Translations under genes and position numbers: made by a program | Origin: Pseudomonadota bacterium | GTDB lineage: Bacteria > Pseudomonadota > Gammaproteobacteria > Pseudomonadales > Pseudomonadaceae | Assembly (NCBI GenBank): GCA_023388335.1 | Contig: JAEWGL010000127.1 | Location: 1 to 23,766, forward strand | Reading direction: 5' to 3' | Length of the DNA stretch: 23,766 bases | In this document: positions 6,540 through 13,151 of the stretch, in pieces | Position numbering within the stretch: position 1 is the stretch's first letter | Layout: the number at the start of each line of letters is the position of its first letter | Notes under the pieces: model-generated | Seen by the model: the letters and a program-made list of their open reading frames with translations, nothing else | Database searches by the model: none | What the model was told of the DNA's origin: nothing

Positions 6540-7369
6540 GCAACAATCCCCTTGGCAGTATCGGAGAGGGTACGGGCGTGCCCGAGGAAGTCGAGCAGCA
6601 TCTTGTTGACGTCGCGTGGTGCTTCCACCGGCATCATATGCCGTTGTTCGGCGAGGACCACGCATTGCGCGCCGGGAATACGCGCGGCGAGCTGGCGGGT
6701 CATGGCCGGCGTGGAGCCCAGGTCGAGTTCACCGGTGGCGATCAGCGTCGGCACCTGGATATTGCCCAGGTCGTCGGCGCGGTACATGTCCTGGGTGGCG
6801 AACAGCGAATACGTGGTGTGGTAGCCCTGTGGGTCGTTGCTGGCCAGGGTCTGGCGGATCGCGGCGACCTGGGCCGGGTTGGCGGCCTTGTATTCGCGGC
6901 TGAACCAGCGTTCCAGGGCGGCATCGACGTTGGCGTCGGGACCGAGTTCGGCAGCCTGGGCAGCGCGGGCGATGACGCCGGCGCTCTGCTCCGGAGTGCG
7001 GTTGAACACGCTGTTGAGCACCACCAGCGCCGACAGGCGTTGCGGGTAGTGCAGGGCAAAGGCACGGGCAACCAGGCCGCCCATGGAAAAGCCGATCACG
7101 GTGGCTTGAGCGATCTGCAGGTGGTCGAGCAGTTCGGCCAATTGCGCAGCGTAGCCTTGCAGGTCGATGCCAGCGTCAGGCCGCGGGCTCTGGCCGTGGC
7201 CGAGCATGTCGTAGGCGATGACGCGGTAGTCGCTGGCCAGGCCGACGAATTGTCCGCCCCACATTTCCTTGTTCAGGCCCACGCCGTGGATCAGTACCAC
7301 CGGCTGGCCCTGGCCGAGTGCCAGGTAGCTGGTCCCGGCGGGTGTACGTTCAGCTACAGGCTGAATCAT
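6536..7369 (-). CDS. Alpha/beta-fold hydrolase (RutD/TgnD-like)
   Basis: A 277-residue soluble hydrolase. Its triad is visible: S95 in the nucleophile elbow GFSMGG, D216 in ATGELDLGS, and H244 in EQRHMMPVEAP; HGVGLNKEMW (29-37) supplies the oxyanion region. Overall it looks like RutD, 3-oxoadipate enol-lactonase and C-C or amide hydrolases. A good RBS (AAGGAGCG) precedes the start. It lies between the DUF1185 gene (70-bp gap) and the aldehyde dehydrogenase (4-bp overlap). In the trigonelline and Rut pathways an enzyme of this fold hydrolyses the enamine or N-formyl product of ring cleavage. The same kind of C-N cleavage is likely here, but the bond is not provable from sequence. Confidence 0.9.
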   Translation of the reverse strand: MIQPVAERTPAGTSYLALGQGQPVVLIHGVGLNKEMWGGQFVGLASDYRVIAYDMLGHGQSPRPDAGIDLQGYAAQLAELLDHLQIAQATVIGFSMGGLVARAFALHYPQRLSALVVLNSVFNRTPEQSAGVIARAAQAAELGPDANVDAALERWFSREYKAANPAQVAAIRQTLASNDPQGYHTTYSLFATQDMYRADDLGNIQVPTLIATGELDLGSTPAMTRQLAARIPGAQCVVLAEQRHMMPVEAPRDVNKMLLDFLGHARTLSDTAKGIVA

Positions 7370-7390
7370 GGAGGGCGCTCCTTGAAGGTC

Positions 7391-7420
7391 GGGCGTGGCG
7401 CTGTTTCACACGGCACGCCC
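7391..7420 (-). other. Intercistronic stem-loop between the DUF1185 and hydrolase genes
   Basis: GGGCGTG (7391-7397) and CACGCCC (7414-7420) form a perfect 7-bp stem in the 70-bp gap. There is no U-run on the transcribed strand, so it is more likely an mRNA-processing or stability structure than a terminator. Confidence 0.4.
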
Positions 7421-7439
7421 CGGCCCGTTTACGTTGTTG

Positions 7440-8030
7440 TTATTGAGCTTTTTCGGCCGCCAGTTCTTCAAGGTCGATGTAGCGGTTGCCAATGCGCGGG
7501 TGCAGGCGGCCGCCGTCGGCAGCGCCCAGGACCACGACGATCTCGTCGGCACGCGGCGCGTCTTCGATCTGCATTTCCAACGTGATGTAGTGCGAACGCA
7601 GGCCTTCGTCGTCCTTCTGCATCATCGGGATCTGGATCGAGGTGCCAGGGCCACCGCGCTTGTTAGTGAAGCTCAGGTAGCTCTTGGCCTGGACCGCTTC
7701 ACGGTAATGGTTGCCAAAGCGCAGGGTATGAATCACCGCCGAAGCGTGCTCGATCTCGCCGTCGGCGCCGACCACGGCAGCCTTGCCGTAGGCTTCGATC
7801 TTGTCGGCGCCGCCAATGGCGGCGGTCAGGCGCTCGACCATCAAGGCACCGAGCTCGGAGCAGTGGGCGCGGATTTCCGGCTTGAGGTCTTCCACGAAGC
7901 CCCGGCCAGCCCATGGGTTCTTGATCACGACGGCCAGGCCGACCATGGTCACCGGCTTGTCAGTGGCCTTGCCACCTTCGATGCGGGTCTCTTCGGAGTA
8001 GGTGACGATCTTGCGGATTTCGAAACTCAT
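7440..8030 (-). CDS. DUF1185 (AA_synth, PF06684) family protein
   Basis: A 196-residue soluble protein beginning MSFEIRKIVTYSEETRIEGGKATDKPVTM, with NPWAGRGFVEDLKPEI (about 42-57) and GEIEHASAVIHTLRFGNHYREAV. These blocks match the family named amino acid synthesis protein (DUF1185), for which structures exist but, as far as I know, no proven reaction. The start at 8030 has AGGAGC upstream; a longer frame would cross the promoter and operator. It is the first gene after operator site 3 and heads the unit with the hydrolase, aldehyde dehydrogenase and reductase. Being promoter-proximal in a catabolic operon suggests it catalyses a step rather than being accidental. Candidate roles are a hydrolase, cyclase or tautomerase acting on the ring-opened product (inference). 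Confidence 0.85.
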   Translation of the reverse strand: MSFEIRKIVTYSEETRIEGGKATDKPVTMVGLAVVIKNPWAGRGFVEDLKPEIRAHCSELGALMVERLTAAIGGADKIEAYGKAAVVGADGEIEHASAVIHTLRFGNHYREAVQAKSYLSFTNKRGGPGTSIQIPMMQKDDEGLRSHYITLEMQIEDAPRADEIVVVLGAADGGRLHPRIGNRYIDLEELAAEKAQ

Positions 8031-8068
8031 GAGCGGCTCCTGTATGAGGTATAAGGTACTGTTGTCTG

Positions 8069-8096
8069 ATGGTATACCATAATATTTGTTCTGCAA
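8069..8096 (-). promoter_or_regulatory. Promoter with cluster operator, site 3 (for DUF1185-hydrolase-ALDH-reductase)
   Basis: On the minus strand: TTGCAG (8096-8091), a 16-bp spacer, then TACCAT (8074-8069). The motif GGTATACCATAATAT (8071-8085, plus-strand orientation) covers the spacer and -10. The surrounding sequence 8064-8098 closely resembles 9930-9964 at site 4, so the whole promoter module appears duplicated. Predicted leader is about 32 nt. Confidence 0.65.
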
Positions 8097-8146
8097 GAGG
8101 GTGCCGGAAATTTCTCCGGGCGGGGGACGAAAGGTGTCGTGCCTGT

Positions 8147-8163
8147 ACCCGCGAAGAGGCCGG
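8147..8163. repeat. Partial REP element
   Basis: ACCCGCGAAGAGGCCGG matches the core of REP sequences common in P. putida-group genomes. Only one arm is present. Confidence 0.5.
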
Positions 8164-8181
8164 TGCTGTCAAACCAAGGTC

Positions 8182-8229
8182 CAAAAGAAAGCCCGCTCCC
8201 GCAAGCGATCAAGCGTGCAGGAGCGGGCT
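8182..8229 (-). terminator. Intrinsic terminator after the LLM monooxygenase gene
   Basis: AGCCCGCTCC (8190-8199) and GGAGCGGGCT (8220-8229) form a perfect 10-bp stem with a 20-nt loop. On the minus strand the stem runs into TTTCTTTT, as in a Rho-independent terminator. It begins 28 bp after the LLM gene stop and separates that unit from the promoter at site 3. Confidence 0.8.
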
Positions 8230-8257
8230 GGTCCCGCATCGATTCAAAAAATCAGAT

Positions 8258-9301
8258 TCAGCTGAACGCCGGCACCACTTCCTTGATGAACAGCTCCAGC
8301 GACTTCTTTTTCTCGGCATGCGGCAGGCTGTTGTCACACCAGAAGCTGAACTCGTCCACACCCAGCTCCTGGTAGTACTTGATGCGCGCGATGATTTCTT
8401 CTGGAGTGCCGATCATGGTGTTCTTGCGGATGTTGTCCAACTCGAACTCCGGACGCTCCTTGAACTTTTCTTCCGGGCTCGGCGCGAGGAAGCCGTTGGC
8501 CGGCGTCTGCTTGTTGCCAAACCAGGCATCGAAGGTGCGGTAGAAGCGCGAAATGGCCTGGGCGCCGACCTTCCAGCCTTCCGGTTCGGCCGGGCTGTGC
8601 ACGTGGGTGTGACGCAGGACCATCAATTGCGGGCGTGGCACCTCAGGGTTGTTGTCCAAGGCGGTCTGGAACTTGTTCTTCAGGTCCAGCACTTCTTCGT
8701 CGCCCTTCATCAGCGGGGTGACCATGACATTGCAGCCGTTCTTCACCGCAAAGTTGTGCGAGTCTGGGTCACGGGCGGCGATCCACATCGGCGGCATGCC
8801 GTTTTGCACCGGCTTTGGCACGCTGGTCGAGATCGGGAAGTTGTACACCTCGCCCTCATGGGCGTAATCGCCCTGCCACAGTGCGCGCACGGCCGGGACC
8901 ATCTCGCGCAAGGCCTTGCCGCCATCGGAAGCCGGCATGCCACCTGCCATGCGGTCGAACTCGAACTGGTACGCGCCGCGTGCCAGGCCCACTTCCATGC
9001 GGCCGTTGCTGATCACATCGAGCAGGGCGCATTCGCCGGCCACGCGGATCGGGTTCCAGAACGGCGCGATGATGGTACCCGCGCCCAGGCGGATCTTCTC
9101 GGTGCGCGCGGCCAGGTAGGCCAGCAGCGGCATGGGACTGGGCGAGATGGTGTATTCCATGGCGTGGTGTTCGCCAATCCACACGGTGCTGAAACCGCCG
9201 TCTTCGGCCATCAGGGTCAGTTCGGTGAGGTCTTCGAACAACTGGCGGTGGCTGACCTGTTCATCCCAACGTTCCATGTGTACGAACAACGAAAATTTCA
9301 T
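8258..9301 (-). CDS. Luciferase-like (LLM class) flavin-dependent monooxygenase
   Basis: A 347-residue enzyme with a bacterial-luciferase TIM-barrel. It starts MKFSLFVHMERWDEQVSHRQ and has WIGEHHAMEY (about 41-50), ARTEKIRLGAGTIIAPFWNPIRVAGE, VISNGRMEVGLARGAYQFE and PMWIAARDPDSHNFAV. LLM enzymes use reduced flavin from a separate reductase, and one such reductase gene lies 92 bp upstream on the same strand. The start at 9301 is supported by GAGGAA upstream. Known relatives open or oxygenate N-heterocycles (TgnB on trigonelline, pyridine monooxygenase; RutA is more distant) or cleave C-N and C-S bonds. This is probably the pathway's first, ring-attacking enzyme. The substrate cannot be read from the sequence. 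A strong terminator follows the gene. Confidence 0.92.
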   Translation of the reverse strand: MKFSLFVHMERWDEQVSHRQLFEDLTELTLMAEDGGFSTVWIGEHHAMEYTISPSPMPLLAYLAARTEKIRLGAGTIIAPFWNPIRVAGECALLDVISNGRMEVGLARGAYQFEFDRMAGGMPASDGGKALREMVPAVRALWQGDYAHEGEVYNFPISTSVPKPVQNGMPPMWIAARDPDSHNFAVKNGCNVMVTPLMKGDEEVLDLKNKFQTALDNNPEVPRPQLMVLRHTHVHSPAEPEGWKVGAQAISRFYRTFDAWFGNKQTPANGFLAPSPEEKFKERPEFELDNIRKNTMIGTPEEIIARIKYYQELGVDEFSFWCDNSLPHAEKKKSLELFIKEVVPAFS

Positions 9302-9329
9302 GGGGCATTCCTCGGATCTGATGAAGGTC

Positions 9330-9383
9330 GCCTGTCGCAGCAGGCGCCAGGAGTCGTGATGGGCAACTGGCACCTATCACGAC
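9330..9383 (-). other. Two stem-loops in the reductase-LLM intercistronic gap
   Basis: GTCGTGAT (9353-9360) pairs perfectly with ATCACGAC (9376-9383), and GCCTG (9330-9334) with CAGGC (9341-9345). They occupy most of the 92-bp gap and lack U-runs. They may set the relative stability of the reductase and oxygenase parts of the transcript. Confidence 0.4.
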
Positions 9384-9393
9384 AAAGGTAGGG

Positions 9394-9879
9394 TCAGGCG
9401 AAGGCCGGCAGGCTGGCCATCTTGCCGCGGCAGTAGATCATCGGCCGTGGCGCCTGCTCGGCGACGATCAGGTTCTGCACCGCACCGACCATGATGGCGT
9501 GGTCGCCACCTTCGTACTCGCGCCACAGCTCGCATTCGATGATCGCGGTGGCGTTGGCCAGCAGCGGGTTGCCCAGCTCGCTCAAGGTCCATTCGATACC
9601 GACGGCCTTGTCCTTGCCCTTGCGGGCGAAGGCATAGGCTTCGGCCTGTTGTTCACCGGACAGGAAATGGATGGCGAAGCGCTGGTTGCGCATCAGTACG
9701 GGGTAGGAGTCGGAGCTGTAGTTGGGACAGAACAGGACCAGCGGCGGGTCCATGGAGAGGGAGCTGAAAGCACTGGCAGTGAGGCCGACGATCGAGCCGT
9801 CGTCGTCCAGGGTAGTGATCACCGTAACGCCGGACGGGAAGGAGCCCAGAACGTTCTTGTAGACGGTTGCGTCGATCAT
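9394..9879 (-). CDS. NAD(P)H:flavin oxidoreductase, copy 2 (partner of the LLM monooxygenase)
   Basis: A 161-residue member of the same flavin reductase family as the protein at 4559-5044, the same length and about 70% identical without gaps. It shows GSFPSGVTVITTL, GLTASAFSSLSMDPPLVLFCPN and GGDHAIMVGAV. It is the first gene of a two-gene unit with the LLM monooxygenase, so it very likely supplies that enzyme with reduced flavin. AGGA lies upstream of the start, and the promoter with operator site 4 is about 55 bp upstream. The two copies differ mostly in the C-terminal third and around residues 61-75, which may affect partner or flavin preference. Confidence 0.92.
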   Translation of the reverse strand: MIDATVYKNVLGSFPSGVTVITTLDDDGSIVGLTASAFSSLSMDPPLVLFCPNYSSDSYPVLMRNQRFAIHFLSGEQQAEAYAFARKGKDKAVGIEWTLSELGNPLLANATAIIECELWREYEGGDHAIMVGAVQNLIVAEQAPRPMIYCRGKMASLPAFA

Positions 9880-9934
9880 GGCGAGGTCCTCGGAAGAGCA
9901 GCGGTGGTCCGCATTTTTATCATTGAGATGTCTG

Positions 9935-9962
9935 ATGGTATACCGTAATACTCGTTTTGCAA
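9935..9962 (-). promoter_or_regulatory. Promoter with cluster operator, site 4 (for flavin reductase 2-LLM)
   Basis: On the minus strand: TTGCAA (9962-9957), a 16-bp spacer, then TACCAT (9940-9935). The motif GGTATACCGTAATAC (9937-9951) overlaps it and carries one A-to-G change from sites 2 and 3. Predicted leader is about 48 nt. Confidence 0.65.
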
Positions 9963-10095
9963 GCGGAATTTACTCGCCTGGGCGGAACGCGATGAACGGC
10001 TAAAGGCCTCGTATTCAGTGGCTTGTGGAGAAAGAACGAGGCGTATGCGGCTTGCGCAAAGCGGATCAGGTGGGTGTTTTTAACGCGGATCAGTG
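9963..10095. other. Intergenic stretch between divergent promoters of the LLM unit and the permease
   Basis: The 310-bp gap 9880-10189 contains operator sites 4 and 5. Between them I see an inverted repeat GCCTCGT (10006-10012)/ACGAGGC (10036-10042) and a direct repeat GCGGATCAG at 10061-10069 and 10085-10093, 24 bp apart. No gene is evident. Confidence 0.45.
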
Positions 10096-10123
10096 TTGTC
10101 AAAAGTTTGGAATACCATAATAT
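10096..10123 (+). promoter_or_regulatory. Promoter with cluster operator, site 5 (for the NCS1 permease)
   Basis: TTGTCA (10096-10101), a 16-bp spacer, then TAATAT (10118-10123), with the motif GGAATACCATAATAT at 10109-10123. The same layout occurs at site 1, with which it shares 24 identical bases (10101-10124). Both transporter genes thus have the same promoter-operator type, different from the sites 3/4 type. Confidence 0.65.
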
Positions 10124-10189
10124 GGTCCGCAGCTGAGAGCCCGCCGTGAGCGGTTTCCTACAAAGATAAAAACAGAACCTTTCGAGCTT

Positions 10190-11599
10190 ATGCCCATGTC
10201 CGAGACGTCTTCGCAGCACCAGTTTGTCGAGAACCACACGGTCGATTACGTTCCACCTGCCGAGCGCCATGGGAAGGCCCGGGATCTGTTCACCCTCTGG
10301 TTCAGCACCAATATCGCGCCTTTGCCGATCGTCACCGGCGCCATGGTGGTCCAGGTGTTCCACCTGAACCTGCTATGGGGCCTGATCGCGATCATCCTCG
10401 GCCATTTGCTCGGGGGCGTGGTCATTGCCCTGGCATCGGCCCAGGGCCCGCAGATGGGCATCCCGCAGATGGTGCAGAGCCGTGGCCAGTTCGGCCGCTA
10501 CGGCGCCTTGCTGATCGTCTTCTTCACCGCGCTGATCTATGTCGGCTTCTTCATCTCCAACATCGTCCTGGCCGGCAAGTCGATCCACGGCATTGCCCCG
10601 AGCGTGCCAATGCCGACGGCCATCGTCATCGGTGCCCTGAGCGCCACGGCCATCGGCGTGATCGGCTATCGCTTCATTCATACCCTCAACCGCATCGGCA
10701 CCTGGGTCATGGGCTCGGCGCTGCTGGCCGGCTTCATCATGATGTTCGTCCAGGACCTGCCGGCCGACTTCCTGACCCGTGGCAGCTTCAACCTGTCTGG
10801 CTGGATCGCGACGGTGTCGCTGGGGGTGATCTGGCAGATCAGCTTCTCGCCGTACACCTCTGACTATTCACGCTACCTGCCGCGTGAGATCGGCATCGCC
10901 AAGCCGTTCTGGGCCACCTATTTCGGCGCTACCCTGGGCACCATCCTGTGCTTCAGCTTCGGCGCCATCGCCGTGCTGGCCGTACCTGAAGGCACCGATG
11001 CCATGGCCGCGGTCGAACAGGCCACCGGCTGGCTGGGCCCGATCCTGATGGTGCTGTTCCTGCTCAACATCATCAGCCACAACGCGCTGAACCTGTACGG
11101 CGCGGTGCTCTCGATCGTCACCGCGATCCAGACCTTCGCTGCTCAATGGAGCCCGAGCATCAAGGTCCGCGTGATCCTGGCCACGGTGATCCTGGTGGCC
11201 TGCGGCCTGGTCGCGCTGAGTGCGTCGGCCGACTTCATCTCGCACTTCATCGGCCTGATCCTGGCGCTGTTGCTGGTGCTGGTGCCGTGGGCGTCGATCA
11301 ACCTGATCGACTTCTACCTGATCAAGAAGGGCAGCTACGACATTGCCTCGATCTTCAGCGCCGATGGTGGCATCTATGGCCGGTTCAACAGCCACGCGAT
11401 CATCGCCTACGCCTGCGGCATCCTGGTGCAGCTGCCGTTCGCCAATACTGCCCTGTATGTCGGTCCGTACGCCAACCTGGTCGAAGGGGCAGACCTGTCC
11501 TGGTTGTTCGGGCTGCTGGTGACCTGTCCGCTGTACTACTGCCTGGCCACCCGCGGTCAGCCGCAAAAGGTGGCGCGGGCGCTAAGTGTCAACGACTGA
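10190..11599 (+). CDS. NCS1 family permease (cytosine/purine/allantoin type)
   Basis: A 469-residue inner-membrane protein with about 12 hydrophobic segments. After a short cytoplasmic N-terminus comes FTLWFSTNIAPLPIVTGAMV, then QMGIPQMVQSRGQFGRYGALL and FSPYTSDYSRYLP, all typical of NCS1 nucleobase:cation symporters. Members import cytosine, uracil, allantoin, hydantoins, thiamine precursors and pyridoxine-like compounds, that is, small N-heterocycles. This is the best clue in the window that the substrate is such a ring. The RBS is weak, and the start could also be the second ATG at 10196. It is transcribed away from the LLM unit, from a promoter carrying operator site 5. A strong hairpin follows the stop. 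Confidence 0.92.
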   Translation: MPMSETSSQHQFVENHTVDYVPPAERHGKARDLFTLWFSTNIAPLPIVTGAMVVQVFHLNLLWGLIAIILGHLLGGVVIALASAQGPQMGIPQMVQSRGQFGRYGALLIVFFTALIYVGFFISNIVLAGKSIHGIAPSVPMPTAIVIGALSATAIGVIGYRFIHTLNRIGTWVMGSALLAGFIMMFVQDLPADFLTRGSFNLSGWIATVSLGVIWQISFSPYTSDYSRYLPREIGIAKPFWATYFGATLGTILCFSFGAIAVLAVPEGTDAMAAVEQATGWLGPILMVLFLLNIISHNALNLYGAVLSIVTAIQTFAAQWSPSIKVRVILATVILVACGLVALSASADFISHFIGLILALLLVLVPWASINLIDFYLIKKGSYDIASIFSADGGIYGRFNSHAIIAYACGILVQLPFANTALYVGPYANLVEGADLSWLFGLLVTCPLYYCLATRGQPQKVARALSVND

Positions 11600-11619
11600 G
11601 TCTCGGTTTCTGACACAGA

Positions 11620-11665
11620 GGCACGACAAGGCCCGGCCCCGAGAGGTGCCGGGCCTTGCCGTGCC
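11620..11665. terminator. Long hairpin between convergent permease and NDH-like genes
   Basis: An 18-bp arm (11620-11637) pairs with 11648-11665 with a single mismatch around a 10-nt loop (GGCACG.C.AAGGCCCGGC / GCCGGGCCTT.G.CGTGCC). It sits exactly between two convergent genes. There is no long U-run on either strand, but the stem strength makes a shared transcription end likely. Confidence 0.7.
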
Positions 11666-11669
11666 AGCC

Positions 11670-12875
11670 TCAGGCGACGATCGGGATCAACGGGTCAGCG
11701 GCGGCCAGGGCAAGGGCACGATCGGCCGCAGGCGGGTAGATCCATACCGAATTGATCTGGCGCTTGAGCGCCTTGCCTTCGCTGCCGTGCAGCTTGAGTA
11801 CACGTTCCCAGCCCTCGCTGTAGGCCGCGCCCCAATCGCCCAGGTCCAGGCACGTCACGTACTTGGGCTGGCGGTAGACCACCGGCGGCAGGCCAAGCAG
11901 GTCGGCGACGGCATTGTTGCCGCTGTGCCGGCCAAGCGGGATGGCATGCTGGCAGGTCATCAGGGCGTGGTTGCCAAGGTCGTCGCTGGCAGCCCAGGCC
12001 ACGTCACCGCTGGCATAGATGTGCGGCTGGCCCAGCACCTGCAGGTGCGGATCGACGCGTAGGCGGCCCTGGGCATCGCGCTGTGCGGGAATTTGCTCGG
12101 TCAGCGCGCTGGCCTTGACGCCTACGGTCCAGATCACGGTGCTGGCGTCGATGCGCTCGCCGTTGTCCAGGGTCACGCCCTCGGCGTCGACCGCCACTAC
12201 CGAAGCATTGACCCGCCATTGCACGCCGCATTGCTCGCAGGCCGCGATGATAGACGGGGTGATGCCTTCGCCGAGTGCGGCACCGACCCGAGGTCCGCGG
12301 TCGACGATGATCACTCGCATTGGCACTTCGTCACCGAAGATGGCACGCAGGCGTGCCGGCATTTCGGTGGCGGTCTCGATCCCGGTAAAGCCGCCACCGG
12401 CCACCACCACGGTATTGCGGGCGCTGGAGGCCGGTCGGCTGGCCAGGCTTGCCAGGTGTTGCTCCAGGCGCGCCGCCGATTCGAGCTGGTCGACATCAAA
12501 AGCGTGTTCGGCCAGGCCCGGCACGTCAGGCCGGACCACGCTACTTCCCGATGCCAGGATCAGCCGGTCGTAGCGCACCTGCTGGGGCCGGCCCTGGACA
12601 TCGTCGTAGCTGACCGACTTGCCTGCCACATCGATGTGCCGCGCTGTGCCCTGGATGAAGTCGACGCTCACCGCCTGGAAGAGCGCGTCCACTGGCGCCT
12701 TCAGACTCTGGACGTCGCTTTCGTAGAACCGCGGGCGGATGCGCAGCTCGGCCTGCGGCGCCAGCACGCTGATGGTGACGTCGTTGCGTTGCTGCTGGTC
12801 GAGCAGCCGGGCCGCGCTCAGGGCGCTCCAGACGCCAGCGAAACCGGCGCCAATGATCAAGATGTGTTGGTTCAT
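11670..12875 (-). CDS. NAD(P)/FAD-dependent oxidoreductase (type II NADH dehydrogenase-like)
   Basis: A 401-residue flavoprotein with two Rossmann motifs: IIGAGFAGVWSA (7-18) for FAD, and VVVAGGGFTGIETATE in the middle for NAD(P)H. These are followed by VIWTVGVKA and YASGDVAW, the FAD-contacting motif. It belongs to the pyridine nucleotide-disulfide reductase fold, resembling NDH-2 and ferredoxin reductases. It has no redox CxxC in the usual place and no obvious C-terminal membrane anchor. The start has GGGAG upstream. It is divergent from an Rrf2 regulator and shares a repeated operator-like element with it. It probably oxidises NAD(P)H under redox or nitrosative control; electron acceptor unknown. 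Confidence 0.88.
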   Translation of the reverse strand: MNQHILIIGAGFAGVWSALSAARLLDQQQRNDVTISVLAPQAELRIRPRFYESDVQSLKAPVDALFQAVSVDFIQGTARHIDVAGKSVSYDDVQGRPQQVRYDRLILASGSSVVRPDVPGLAEHAFDVDQLESAARLEQHLASLASRPASSARNTVVVAGGGFTGIETATEMPARLRAIFGDEVPMRVIIVDRGPRVGAALGEGITPSIIAACEQCGVQWRVNASVVAVDAEGVTLDNGERIDASTVIWTVGVKASALTEQIPAQRDAQGRLRVDPHLQVLGQPHIYASGDVAWAASDDLGNHALMTCQHAIPLGRHSGNNAVADLLGLPPVVYRQPKYVTCLDLGDWGAAYSEGWERVLKLHGSEGKALKRQINSVWIYPPAADRALALAAADPLIPIVA

Positions 12876-12949
12876 GTGCTGCTCCCAAAAGGTAATGGAG
12901 GTCGAAGGGTAGGCTCTCGAAAACAGGCTCGGCTGCGCTCAAGTAACTA

Positions 12950-12980
12950 CGACTGTATTGGTCGCAGTTGAGTGCGGCAA
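12950..12980 (-). promoter_or_regulatory. Promoter of the NDH-like gene with putative Rrf2 operator, copy 1
   Basis: On the minus strand: TTGCCG (12980-12975), a 17-bp spacer, then TACAGT (12957-12952). Over the -10 lies CGAC-TGTATTG-GTCG (12950-12964), extended to an imperfect AACTACGAC/GTCGCAGTT palindrome (12945-12969). The same element, inverted, occurs at 13128-13142 before the Rrf2 gene. Confidence 0.6.
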
Positions 12981-13118
12981 GTCTTTTTTCAAGGGCTACC
13001 GCCTTGCCCATGGGCTGTACCGCTGGCAATGCCTCTGATTCGTGCTTCTGCGGTAGCTCAGCACCTCGGACAATTGACGGACGGTAGGATTTACGTGGTG
13101 AGCGACCTAGGCGTGCGC

Positions 13119-13142
13119 TATTATTTACGACAAATACAGTCG
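13119..13142 (+). promoter_or_regulatory. Promoter region of the Rrf2 gene with putative operator, copy 2
   Basis: TATTAT (13119-13124) is a candidate -10. Directly downstream, CGAC-AAATACA-GTCG (13128-13142) is the reverse complement of the copy at 12950-12964 except for one spacer base, and it ends 9 bp before the start codon. Placement over the transcription start fits autorepression. Confidence 0.55.
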
Positions 13143-13151
13143 GAGATTGAC

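Noticed and set aside
4559..7369. Reading the cluster as a Rut (uracil) operon because of RutD- and RutF-like proteins
   Set aside because: RutB, RutC and RutE equivalents are absent, and the LLM protein lacks the characteristic RutA sequence, being closer to luciferase-like enzymes of the EHH type.
8069..9391. Plus-strand open frame of about 440 codons opposite the LLM monooxygenase
   Set aside because: It crosses the promoter, terminator and repeat between two minus-strand genes and has no recognisable domain, whereas the LLM protein is unmistakable.
10125..10189. A CTGAGA-containing stretch (around 10131-10137) before the NCS1 permease resembling part of a TPP riboswitch
   Set aside because: The other conserved TPP blocks (the GAACCTGAT... 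and downstream stem) are missing, so the match is only a short chance word.
12093..12971. Plus-strand open frame opposite the NDH-like gene
   Set aside because: Shadow frame; the minus strand holds two Rossmann motifs and a good RBS.
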